From: Lactobacillaceae bacterium AF64-9pH9TA
GTDB lineage: Bacteria > Bacillota > Bacilli > Lactobacillales > Lactobacillaceae
NCBI GenBank assembly: GCA_027681045.1
Contig: JAQDCK010000001.1
Location: forward strand, 124,001 to 188,000
Reading direction: 5' to 3'
Length of the DNA stretch: 64,000 nt
Shown here: positions 44,514-51,989 of the stretch, piece by piece
Position numbering within the stretch: position 1 is the first letter of the stretch
Layout of the letters: the number at the start of each line of letters is the position of its first letter
Notes under the pieces: model-generated
What the model was told of the DNA's origin: nothing
Database searches by the model: none
The model's input: the letters and a program-made list of their open reading frames with translations, nothing else
Program-made: the position numbers and the translations under genes

Positions 44514-45383
44514 ATGAAAAACATGAAAAGACAGCCGCAAACAATCAAGAGAATCATCCAGGTCTTGGCCTGCGGTCTGCTGCTTTTGCTAGCGACCAGC
44601 TTGACTGCCTGTTCCAGCAAGCAGGAGAGCAGCTATGCCCGGGCCAAGCAGTCTAAGCAGATAACCTGGGGGGTCCGGCCGGACACCAAGCTGTTCGGCT
44701 TGACCAACATCAAGACCGGCAAGATCGAAGGCTTTGAAATCGATCTGGCTACGGCCATCACCAAGCAGATCCTTGGCCCTAAAGGCAAGGCTGTCTTCCG
44801 GCCGATCACGGAAAAGACCCGGATCACTCTTTTGCACAACGGCTCCCTCGATGCCGTCATTTCAACCATGACCATCACCAAGGAGCGGATGAAGGTGATC
44901 GACTTCTCTGACGTTTACTTTAACGCCAACGAATCCATGATCGTTAAGAAGTCCAGCAAGATCAGAAGCATTGCTGATTTGAATAAAAAGGGAGTCGTGG
45001 TTATTGCCATCAAGGGGACCGACGTGGCCAACCAGGTGGCTAAGCTGGCTCCAAAGGCCAGCGTCAAGCAGTTTGACGACTACGGGTCAGCCTTCAACGC
45101 CTTAAAGGCCGGGCAAGGGGATGTCATGATCGATGACAACGGGATTTTGGCTGGTTTGATCGCTGATACCCCGGAATTCACCTTGACCAAGGCCTCTTTA
45201 GCTGAGGAGCCATACGGCATCGGGGTTGAAAAGGGGCAGACTGAAATGCGCCAGGCCATTAATAAGGCCTTGAAGAAGCTGCGGGCCAGCGGAAAATATG
45301 ACGAGCTGGTCAAGAAATGGTTCGGCAAGGTCTCCGGCTTTGACGTCAAACAGGCAGAAAGCCAGAAGGTTAAGATTCAATAA
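44514..45383 (+). CDS. Polar amino-acid ABC transporter binding lipoprotein (GlnH-like)
   Basis: A 289-aa protein with a long basic N-terminus and a lipoprotein signal ending SLTAC (Cys33). An SBP_bac_3 fold follows (GFEIDLATAITKQIL, DAVISTMTITKERMKVIDFSDVYF). It would catch an amino acid, probably polar, outside the membrane. No permease or ATPase gene is adjacent, so it must share a transporter encoded elsewhere. ATG 44514 and ATG 44523 are both possible starts; the ribosome-binding site AGAAAG is weak. Confidence 0.9.
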   Translation: MKNMKRQPQTIKRIIQVLACGLLLLLATSLTACSSKQESSYARAKQSKQITWGVRPDTKLFGLTNIKTGKIEGFEIDLATAITKQILGPKGKAVFRPITEKTRITLLHNGSLDAVISTMTITKERMKVIDFSDVYFNANESMIVKKSSKIRSIADLNKKGVVVIAIKGTDVANQVAKLAPKASVKQFDDYGSAFNALKAGQGDVMIDDNGILAGLIADTPEFTLTKASLAEEPYGIGVEKGQTEMRQAINKALKKLRASGKYDELVKKWFGKVSGFDVKQAESQKVKIQ

Positions 45384-45407
45384 GACAGAAAAACTAATCC
45401 AAAAAGC

Positions 45408-45439
45408 AAAAAGCTAGGAGCGTCTGCTCCTAGCTTTTT
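45408..45439. terminator. Bidirectional terminator
   Basis: A perfect 14-bp stem, AAAAAGCTAGGAGC / GCTCCTAGCTTTTT, loop GTCT, between two convergent genes, with A runs and T runs suited to both strands. Confidence 0.9.
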
Positions 45440-45477
45440 GGCTAGCACGTAAATTTTGGGTATTTTAGTATTTTGAT

Positions 45478-46326
45478 TTAAAGGATGGCGCCGACAACGA
45501 TCAAGCAGAGGCCGGCAAGCGTTGCGACCAGTTCCTTGCCTTGCTTGCGTTCGCCCAGCAGAGTCATCCCGCCGATAGTGGAGATGATCACGCTCAGCTG
45601 GCCGTAGATGAAGGCGTTGGTCACCCCGTTGACTTGGGCGGAGATGATGTAGGCGTAAGCTGCAATCCCGAAGCTGATGCCGGCAAAGAGGTCAAGGTAG
45701 CTGGCCTTTTCCTTGAAGGCAGCCTTGTTGCCGCTGAAGGCCAGGTAGATCACAGACCCCAGCAGGATCCCCAGGGTTTGCGGCAGGAACATGGATTCAG
45801 CGTCTGCCGTAATCGTCTTCGGGAAGGCGGAGTAGGCCAGGTAGCCGACCGTGGTCAAGACCAGGAAGAGGATGTCCTTGTTGGTGGTCTTTTGAGTGAA
45901 GCCGTCGCCCTTTTCAGTGTAGGCGGTCAAGATGACGCCGACCATGATGATGACCAGGGCAATGATCCCGAAGATAAAGTCGTCGCTGGTCTTCCATTCA
46001 CCGAAGATCAAAGCCCCGATGATAGTATTGCCGACCAGCTGCAGGCCAGTTGAGATCGGCATGGTCTTGCTGACCCCGATCCGGGTGAAGGAGATGAACT
46101 GGCCGATTTGACCGATCGTCCATAAAGCACCGGACAGAAGAGACAGGAAGAAGACTGGCATGGACATGGCCGGATGCTGGATTAAAGTCACGATGATGCC
46201 GACAATAGTCGCCCCCATGCCAACGCCGAAGATCTGGTTGGCCGGCTTGCTGCTTGGCACCTTGTTGACAATCCAAGGCATAACCCCCCAGCCGATGGCT
46301 GGCAGTAATGCAATGATGATATTCAT
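45478..46326 (-). CDS. GRP-family sugar transporter (GlcU/RbsU-like)
   Basis: A 282-aa protein with about ten hydrophobic segments and little else, starting [22 protein letters not shown], typical of glucose/ribose uptake proteins of the drug/metabolite transporter superfamily. Known members carry non-phosphorylated glucose or ribose with protons. The substrate here is not determined; no sugar kinase or regulator gene is adjacent. AAAGGAG precedes the start on the minus strand. Confidence 0.88.
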   Translation of the reverse strand: MNIIIALLPAIGWGVMPWIVNKVPSSKPANQIFGVGMGATIVGIIVTLIQHPAMSMPVFFLSLLSGALWTIGQIGQFISFTRIGVSKTMPISTGLQLVGNTIIGALIFGEWKTSDDFIFGIIALVIIMVGVILTAYTEKGDGFTQKTTNKDILFLVLTTVGYLAYSAFPKTITADAESMFLPQTLGILLGSVIYLAFSGNKAAFKEKASYLDLFAGISFGIAAYAYIISAQVNGVTNAFIYGQLSVIISTIGGMTLLGERKQGKELVATLAGLCLIVVGAIL

Positions 46327-46415
46327 TAATTGAAACTCCTTTAACTAATAATTTGTCGAATAGTTACTAGATTAACGGAGTTTTAGGAAAATAGCAATAG
46401 AAAACACTATGAAAA

Positions 46416-46440
46416 TGTCAACCGTTTTCAGAAAACGGTT
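46416..46440 (-). promoter_or_regulatory. Palindromic operator overlapping the -35 of the sugar transporter gene
   Basis: Bases 46420-46440 form a perfect 10-1-10 palindrome (arms AACCGTTTTC and GAAAACGGTT around one A). On the minus strand, TTGACA (46416-46421) is an ideal -35 that shares two bases with it; the -10 (TATTGC, 46394-46399) is poor. A repressor bound to the palindrome would block transcription. The arms resemble half-sites of sugar-responsive regulators, but the regulator is not identified. Confidence 0.6.
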
Positions 46441-46537
46441 AAAAGAAAAAGATGATTTGCATAAAACAAAGTATCTTTTTCAAAAAATATTAGTCAATAT
46501 CAGTCAATATTGGTTAACAGCCGGCAATACTGTATTA

Positions 46538-46780
46538 TTGAATCTCCTACGACTAAAGTCGCAGGAATCTGGGGGCCACCCAGCACATTACACGTAAGAT
46601 CGACAACTCTTAGAAGTACTCAGAGTGTTTAGGTTAGTTTCACAACTGCCCAATGTCATCTCGTCTTCGTTTTGACTCGCTCAGAAGATTACGCAGATAA
46701 CACCGTCTAGTGCTAAGGACGATTGTTCCGTTTCGCCCGGGCTGTTTTTAGTGCTTTAATCTTAGACTTCCGTCACCAGT
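46538..46780 (-). ncRNA. Likely omega RNA (TnpB guide scaffold)
   Basis: The roughly 225 bases between the tnpB stop and the right end of the element, on the tnpB strand, contain no gene but have several short inverted repeats and end with the right-end hairpin. In this family this region is transcribed with tnpB and processed into a guide RNA whose scaffold ends at the element boundary and whose guide is the flanking host DNA. The 5' limit is a guess. Confidence 0.55.
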
Positions 46781-48174
46781 GACGAAGGACTAAGATTTTT
46801 TCCTTCTTCGGCCGCTTTCTTCAGCTTTGCGTGATGCTCTGGATGAATCCCCCAATCTAATATGTTTCGTGCTGCGTTTAAATCCCTGTCTACCGTCTTC
46901 TTGCAACTTGGACACTGCCATTCTTTCTGACCAACTTTGAGATCTTTGTTGATGTATCCGCAGTCGTGGCATGCCTTGCTTGTCCAAAATGAATCCACTT
47001 TGACAAACCTTTTGTTCTGCTTCTTTACAAGCGACTCTAAAATAGTCATCAGCTCATATGGCTTGAGGACCGCCAGTCTGCGATTGATGCCTTTGCTTTG
47101 AGCAGAGCCTTTTCCACGCTTGCGCATCTCATAGGCATCCAATTTCTCAACGACGATCGTGTCGCAGTCATCGACTACTTCGTGTACCAGATGGCGGTAT
47201 TCGTTGGTAAGCATGTTCGAGCGCTTTGCATTCAGCTTCTGCTGTCTGCGGTCAAGCTTGCGATACAGCTTGCTTTGCCCGTGGGCACTTCCTTCCAGAT
47301 CACGCGCTGACTTAATTGCATTGATCTTCTGCTCATATTCGTCAGCCCGCTTGATTGCGGCGTCTGATACCTTGATCCGCTTGCCGTCAGATGAGCAAAA
47401 AGCCTCATTGCCAGCCATGTTCCAGTCAAAGCCTTGAATAGTTTTTGACTTCTGCTTCTTGCGGGGCAGAGAAAAGGTCAGCTGCAGTCTGTAAGAACCA
47501 TCTGGGAGCTTCTTTATCTTTGTCAAAGCAATGTCCTTCAAGTTTAATTCGGACAAGTCTTCAATGACTTCGACAGTACCAAAGTCGGCTATTGTTAAGA
47601 ATGTGTGGTTGTCTGTATGCTTGTCCTCAATTCTGATGCCGCCTTTAGAATCTTCTGGAAGCTTTTGTGAGGTGATGGTTCTAAAGCTTGCGCCGTTTCT
47701 CAAAAAGTTGATCGATCCCTTGCGGTACCAAGATTTGTGGAGCTGGTTCTTGTGCTTGCCGTACTTATCTTTAGTTACGTTCATCTTGAAGTTATAGCGA
47801 GCCTTCTCGTCCATGCTCTTGTCTGCTTTCACTAAGCGCTTGCGATACTGTGAGAAGTTGGTGTAGACGGTCTTGAGAAACTCATCGGCTGAATGAGACG
47901 ACAAAAACAGCACTGACTTCTTCCAACGTGCCAAGCCGTACTTGTCCTTGATGAAGCCAGTTTTAATTTTGTTAAGTACGTACTGAATGGGCTTTTGGCT
48001 AAATGGCATAGGGCGTCCGATATGCTTAACGCCATAAGTCTTAAAGAGATACTTTAAAGCGTACTGAAATAAAGCATTCTGCGTTTTTAATGCTTTTTCA
48101 TGCTGGATTTTTTGCTTGTCAGTCAGCAACACATGGTATTGTCTGGTAAATCCATACTTTTCTTCATTAGACAC
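46762..48174 (-). CDS. tnpB: TnpB RNA-guided endonuclease of the IS605 element
   Basis: A 470-aa protein with the split RuvC residues Asp in GFDWNMAG, Glu in VVEKLD and Asp in DRDLNAARN. A zinc finger (CHDCG then CPSC) lies between the last two. All three catalytic acids are present, so it may be active. The length exceeds the usual 370-410, mostly in the N-terminal half. TnpB proteins cut DNA guided by omega RNA next to a target-adjacent motif and help the element persist. GTG start at 48172-48174 (minus), with AAGGTG upstream. Confidence 0.9.
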   Translation of the reverse strand: MSNEEKYGFTRQYHVLLTDKQKIQHEKALKTQNALFQYALKYLFKTYGVKHIGRPMPFSQKPIQYVLNKIKTGFIKDKYGLARWKKSVLFLSSHSADEFLKTVYTNFSQYRKRLVKADKSMDEKARYNFKMNVTKDKYGKHKNQLHKSWYRKGSINFLRNGASFRTITSQKLPEDSKGGIRIEDKHTDNHTFLTIADFGTVEVIEDLSELNLKDIALTKIKKLPDGSYRLQLTFSLPRKKQKSKTIQGFDWNMAGNEAFCSSDGKRIKVSDAAIKRADEYEQKINAIKSARDLEGSAHGQSKLYRKLDRRQQKLNAKRSNMLTNEYRHLVHEVVDDCDTIVVEKLDAYEMRKRGKGSAQSKGINRRLAVLKPYELMTILESLVKKQNKRFVKVDSFWTSKACHDCGYINKDLKVGQKEWQCPSCKKTVDRDLNAARNILDWGIHPEHHAKLKKAAEEGKNLSPSSLVTEV

Positions 48175-48206
48175 TGATGCACACCTTCTTTCGTCCTACT
48201 TTATGC

Positions 48207-48212
48207 TATAAT
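48207..48212 (+). promoter_or_regulatory. Extended -10 of tnpA
   Basis: TGCTATAAT (hexamer 48207-48212), 28 bases before the tnpA start; no clear -35. Confidence 0.5.
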
Positions 48213-48240
48213 TATACCACAAAGAAAGGTGGCATACACT

Positions 48241-48702
48241 ATGATCGTTCATGAAAGAGGCTGCGTTTATAACTTTAATTTCCATCTGGTTTTCGTGACC
48301 AAGTACCGGAAAGAAGTCTTTGACAGGCCAGAAAAGGTTGAAGAAATGAAAGGGCTGCTCCAAAAAAGAGCGGATATGTCGGACATCCAGATCCAGGAAA
48401 TGGAAGTAATGCCCGATCACGTTCACATACTTATTTCATTTTCGCCAAAACAGAGGCCCGTAGACGTAGTTAAAGGGCTGAAAGGCTGGACAGCCCGAAA
48501 ATGGTTCGAGCTGCACCCGGAAACTAAGCAGATGCTGTGGGGCGGCCACCTCTGGTCACCAAGCTATTTTATGAGCACCTTAGGTGACATGAACAAAGAA
48601 GTCGTTAAAAATTACATTGCATCTCAGTACACGGCAGCCATGAAAAAACAGCAGAATGGCAAGTATGGCGAGTTGGAAAGAAAGAGAAGAAAGAGAAACT
48701 AA
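48241..48702 (+). CDS. tnpA: IS200/IS605 family Y1 transposase
   Basis: A 153-aa single-strand transposase. HUH motif PDHVHILI and catalytic Tyr in VKNYIASQY are intact, as is the N-terminal NFHLVFVTKYRKEVF. It cuts and joins single-stranded ends recognised as hairpins. ATG 48241 is preferred because AAAGGTGG (48225-48232) lies 8 bases upstream; an in-frame GTG at 48229 falls inside that site. Divergent from tnpB. Confidence 0.92.
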   Translation: MIVHERGCVYNFNFHLVFVTKYRKEVFDRPEKVEEMKGLLQKRADMSDIQIQEMEVMPDHVHILISFSPKQRPVDVVKGLKGWTARKWFELHPETKQMLWGGHLWSPSYFMSTLGDMNKEVVKNYIASQYTAAMKKQQNGKYGELERKRRKRN

Positions 48703-48726
48703 AAAACGCCCCAATGGGGCGTTTTT
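48702..48726. terminator. Terminator between tnpA and lexA
   Basis: A perfect 11-bp stem AAAAACGCCCC / GGGGCGTTTTT with loop AAT. It lies inside the insertion sequence and can also stop transcripts coming from lexA on the minus strand. Confidence 0.88.
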
Positions 48727-48769
48727 GCGTGCTTGACTCATGTCTAAAGACACGAGTCAAACACACTTT

Positions 48770-49390
48770 TTAATCAATATTTGTTCTGTAAAGACCGACA
48801 ACCTTGCCCAAAATTTGCACATGGTCTAAGATAATTGGATCCATGGCATCATTTTCCGGCTGCAGACGGTAGTGGAGGTCTTCTTTGAAGAAGCGCTTGA
48901 CAGTGGCTTCCCCGTCATCAGTCATGGCGACCACGATTTCTCCGTTCTGGGCCGTGGTTTGCTTACGGACGATGACATAGTCCCCGTTCAAGATACCGGC
49001 ATTGATCATTGAGGTGCCGTGTACCCGGAGCATGAAGAGATCACCGGCATCACTGGCCAGGTTCGGCGGAAGCGGGAAGTAGTCTTCCACGTCTTGGACA
49101 GCCAGGATCGGCTGGCCGGCGGTAACAACACCGATCATAGGAATGTCTTTAGGCTTAATGCCCAAGGCGTCAAGGCCGGCGTGGGTGATTTCCAAAGCCC
49201 GGGGCTTGGTGGCGTCCTTGATGAGATAGCCCTTGCGCTCCAGTCTGGTCAAGTGGCCATGGACGGTGGAGGTTGAAGACAGGCCAACTGCCGCGCAGAT
49301 TTCCCGGACCGTCGGCGGGAAGCCCCGGTTTTCAACAGTGTCGTAGATGTATTGTAGAATTTCTAATTGTTTTGAGTCGTGAGTTGCCAT
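48770..49390 (-). CDS. lexA: SOS repressor LexA
   Basis: Represses DNA-damage genes until RecA filaments trigger self-cleavage. The 206-aa protein has the winged helix-turn-helix ([24 protein letters not shown]), cleavage site Ala-Gly in VTAGQ, catalytic Ser in GTSMINAGI and Lys in GEATVKRFF, so it looks functional. Its last codon Asp (GAT) is directly followed by the insertion sequence, which supplies the stop TAA. A LexA-like box lies upstream, suggesting autoregulation. Confidence 0.96.
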   Translation of the reverse strand: MATHDSKQLEILQYIYDTVENRGFPPTVREICAAVGLSSTSTVHGHLTRLERKGYLIKDATKPRALEITHAGLDALGIKPKDIPMIGVVTAGQPILAVQDVEDYFPLPPNLASDAGDLFMLRVHGTSMINAGILNGDYVIVRKQTTAQNGEIVVAMTDDGEATVKRFFKEDLHYRLQPENDAMDPIILDHVQILGKVVGLYRTNID

Positions 49391-49460
49391 AGTTACTTTT
49401 CCTTCGTCAAAAATCTTATAGTCGGTTATTATTTATTTTAGCAAATATTCGGGGAGTTTG

Positions 49461-49474
49461 CAAACAGGCGTTCT
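49461..49474. promoter_or_regulatory. Candidate LexA box between lexA and ynzC
   Basis: CAAACAGGCGTTCT; on the minus strand this reads AGAACGCCTGTTTG, i.e. GAAC-N4-GTTTG, one base from a perfect GAAC-N4-GTTC dyad. It lies 71 bases before lexA and 72 before ynzC. Confidence 0.5.
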
Positions 49475-49545
49475 AGGCTTAAAACTTTTTTTATTTTTAC
49501 AAAGCGAGTACACTATTCTTATCATGAGAAAGGTGGCTATATTTT

Positions 49546-49782
49546 ATGGCAGAATCAGATCAAGTAAGACAAAGAATCAATGAATTGTACAAGAAGAAGC
49601 AGGAAAGTGGCTTGACGGAAGCTGAAGAAGCTGAACGCAAGGAACTGCACAAGAAGTTTATCGCCAATTTCCGGGCGGGCTTCAAGCAGCAGCTGGACAG
49701 CCTCGTGATCGTTGACAAGAAAGGCAAGGACGTTACGCCGGAGAAAGCCAAGCAAATTCAGAAGGAAAAGGGTCTCAGATAA
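49546..49782 (+). CDS. ynzC: DUF896 family small protein (YnzC)
   Basis: A 78-aa, highly charged, helical protein: RINELYKKKQESGLTEAEEAERKELHKKF and TPEKAKQIQKEKGLR, diagnostic of DUF896. In Bacillus the gene lies by lexA and yneA, and YnzC is a small cytoplasmic protein of unknown role. AAAGGTGG precedes ATG 49546. Divergence from lexA across a LexA-like box suggests SOS control. Confidence 0.92.
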   Translation: MAESDQVRQRINELYKKKQESGLTEAEEAERKELHKKFIANFRAGFKQQLDSLVIVDKKGKDVTPEKAKQIQKEKGLR

Positions 49783-49894
49783 GATTTATCCTTTAAAAAA
49801 GGTCTGAAGTTTTGTAAGATAGTATTTGTGTGACTAACGAATGCATCTCCGCTGAAGCGGATAACAAATAAAGACCAATGGAGGTTTAGAGATA

Positions 49895-50119
49895 ATGAAT
49901 TTAGGTTTGGCGATTTTCTTGATTATTTTGGCAGCTCTTCTGGGTGCTGTTGCCGGTTTTTACGGTGCCCGGACTTACATGAAGAACTACTTTAAGAAGA
50001 ATCCCCCAATTACCCGGGAAATGGTTGAAACCATGATGTCACAAATGGGCCAGAAGCCTTCAGCCAAGAAGGTAAACCAAGTGATGAACATGATTAAGCA
50101 CCAGGCAGCCAAGAACTAG
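49895..50119 (+). CDS. yneF: YneF family small membrane protein
   Basis: A 74-aa protein with an N-terminal membrane segment (about 4-24) and a short cytoplasmic tail with [22 protein letters not shown], the UPF0154/YneF signature. Function unknown. GGAGG precedes ATG 49895. A small hairpin, TCCGCT-GA-AGCGGA (49847-49860), lies in the leader. Confidence 0.9.
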   Translation: MNLGLAIFLIILAALLGAVAGFYGARTYMKNYFKKNPPITREMVETMMSQMGQKPSAKKVNQVMNMIKHQAAKN

Positions 50120-50134
50120 GCTGGTCAGCCGTAG

Positions 50135-50163
50135 AGCGCCAGGGGAAGCCTGGCGCTTTTTTT
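50135..50163 (+). terminator. Terminator after yneF
   Basis: AGCGCCAGG / CCTGGCGCT, a perfect 9-bp stem, five-base loop, followed by seven T. Confidence 0.9.
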
Positions 50164-50228
50164 GCGGGCTAGGGGGATTAGAAAAGAAGGAGAAAAAGAT
50201 AAAAACGAAATAAAAGAGGGAGAAAAAA

Positions 50229-51989
50229 ATGGATACTTTCAGCAAGCTGGGCTGGTTCTTTAAAGCCCACCGCAAGCGCTACGCCTTAGGGATCACGGCC
50301 TTAATCCTGACTTCGGCAGCCAACCTGGTTCCGCCGCGGATCCTGGGCATGATGGCTGACCAGTTGGATACGGGTAAAATCAGCTGGCAGCAGTTTTTTA
50401 GCTATGTTTTGGCAATTTTACTGGCGGCTTTGGCCCTGTACGTTTGCCGCTATTTCTGGCGCAAGCAGATTTACGGCGGAGCGGCGATTTTGGAAAAAGA
50501 ACTCCGTGGCCGGCTCTTCTGGCATTTTCTGCAGATGGACCGGACCTTCTTTCAGCACTACCGGACCGGGGACTTGATGGCCCGGGCAACCAATGACGTC
50601 CAGGCCGTGCAGAACGTGGCCGGTGACGGAATCTTGACTTTGATCGACGCGATTTTTACCGGGGGGACTACTTTGCTGGCCATGATGATCCTGGTAGACT
50701 GGCGCTTGACCCTGGTTGCCATGCTGCCGCTGCCCCTTTTGGCCTTTTGTGCCCGCTACCTGGGCGATCGCCTGCACGATGCTTATATGGATTCGCAGGC
50801 GGCTTTTTCCCGCTTGAACAACAAGACTCAGGAATCCTTGTCCGGGATTAAGGTCTTGAAAACTTTTGGCCAGGGAAAAGAAGATGCGGCAGCTTTTAAC
50901 AAGATGACCTATGAAACGGTAGATATCAATAAAAAGGTCTTCCGGATCGACTCACTCTACGACCCAATGATTACCATGATCATCGGGATAACCTACATCA
51001 TCACCATCATCTACGGTGGCCGGCTGGTTCTCAGCAAAACGATCAGCCTGGGCCAGCTGATTTCCTTTGTGTCCTACATTGGGGCCATGGTCTGGCCAAT
51101 GTTTGCCATTGGCTACCTGTTTAATATTCTTGAGCGGGGGAGCGCCAGCTACGACCGGATTATGAGCCTGCTCAATGAAAAATCTTTGATCGTGGACTCA
51201 GATTCAATGGACAAGGAGCAAAAGCTGACTGGGGACTTGCGCTATCACGTGACCAGTTTTGCCTACCCGGATGAACCAAACAAGAATGCCCTGGGGGCCG
51301 TGGACTTTGACCTGAAAAACGGGCAGACGATCGGCCTGGTTGGCCGGGTCGGGTCAGGCAAGACGACAATTATCCAGCTTTTGATGCGGGAGTTTGACAA
51401 CTACAAGGGCCGAATCACTTTTGCCGGCCACGACATCCGGCAGATTCCCCTGGACGTCTACTTAAAAGAAATATCTTACGTTCCCCAAAACAACTTCCTT
51501 TTCTCCATGTCGGTCAGAGACAATATTGCCTTTGCCAAGCCGGAGGCCAGCCAGGAAGAGGTCGAAGTGGCGGCTAAAAAGAGCGCCCTTCACGACGATA
51601 TCCTGGCCTTTCCAAATGGTTATGAAACAATGATTGGGGAAAACGGAGTTTCCCTGTCGGGCGGGCAAAAGCAGCGGATGTCGATTGCCAGAGCGCTTCT
51701 CCACGACAGTGAAATCTTGATTTTGGACGATGCTTTGTCAGCTGTTGACGCCAAAACCGAAAAGGCGATCCTGACTAAGCTTCGGCAAGAACGGGAAAAG
51801 AAAATTACCGTCATCGCTGCCCACCGCTTAAGCAGCGTAATGGATGCTGACATCATCTTGGTCATGCAGGACGGGCAGGTGGCGGAAAGAGGGACGCATG
51901 AAGAATTGCTGGCCAAGAGGGGCTGGTATGCCCGGATGTGGCAGCGGCAGGAATTAGCCCAGAAGGTAGGTGAAGATGACGATGAATAA
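50229..51989 (+). CDS. Heterodimeric ABC exporter subunit with degenerate ATP site
   Basis: A 586-aa half-transporter: six-helix membrane domain (about 1-300), then the ATPase with Walker A GRVGSGKTT, Q-loop PQNNFLFS, canonical signature LSGGQKQR and Walker B ILILDDALSAVD. The catalytic Glu after Walker B is Asp. This makes it the degenerate-site half of an LmrCD/YheIH-like pair, usually exporting drugs or lipids. GGGAGAAAAA precedes ATG 50229. It overlaps the next gene. Confidence 0.9.
   Translation: MDTFSKLGWFFKAHRKRYALGITALILTSAANLVPPRILGMMADQLDTGKISWQQFFSYVLAILLAALALYVCRYFWRKQIYGGAAILEKELRGRLFWHFLQMDRTFFQHYRTGDLMARATNDVQAVQNVAGDGILTLIDAIFTGGTTLLAMMILVDWRLTLVAMLPLPLLAFCARYLGDRLHDAYMDSQAAFSRLNNKTQESLSGIKVLKTFGQGKEDAAAFNKMTYETVDINKKVFRIDSLYDPMITMIIGITYIITIIYGGRLVLSKTISLGQLISFVSYIGAMVWPMFAIGYLFNILERGSASYDRIMSLLNEKSLIVDSDSMDKEQKLTGDLRYHVTSFAYPDEPNKNALGAVDFDLKNGQTIGLVGRVGSGKTTIIQLLMREFDNYKGRITFAGHDIRQIPLDVYLKEISYVPQNNFLFSMSVRDNIAFAKPEASQEEVEVAAKKSALHDDILAFPNGYETMIGENGVSLSGGQKQRMSIARALLHDSEILILDDALSAVDAKTEKAILTKLRQEREKKITVIAAHRLSSVMDADIILVMQDGQVAERGTHEELLAKRGWYARMWQRQELAQKVGEDDDE

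Larger units (their letters stand above)
46538..48772. mobile_element. IS605-type insertion sequence (IS200/IS605 family)
   Basis: About 2235 bp with divergent tnpA (Y1 HUH transposase) and tnpB, both apparently intact. A hairpin lies inside each end: 46546-46565 (CCTACGACT / AGTCGCAGG) beyond tnpB, and 48733-48760 (TTGACTCATGTC / GACACGAGTCAA) beyond tnpA. Read from the tnpA end, the element starts directly after TTGAT (minus strand of 48773-48777), a known target of ISDra2-type elements. No terminal inverted repeats or target duplication are expected. Ends are inferred: with TCAA as the last bases, removal restores a continuous lexA stop codon. Confidence 0.8.

Noticed and set aside
46492..46510. 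Tandem 10-bp repeats AGTCAATAT beside the insertion sequence
   Set aside because: Only two copies in AT-rich DNA; too little to support a regulatory or attachment site.
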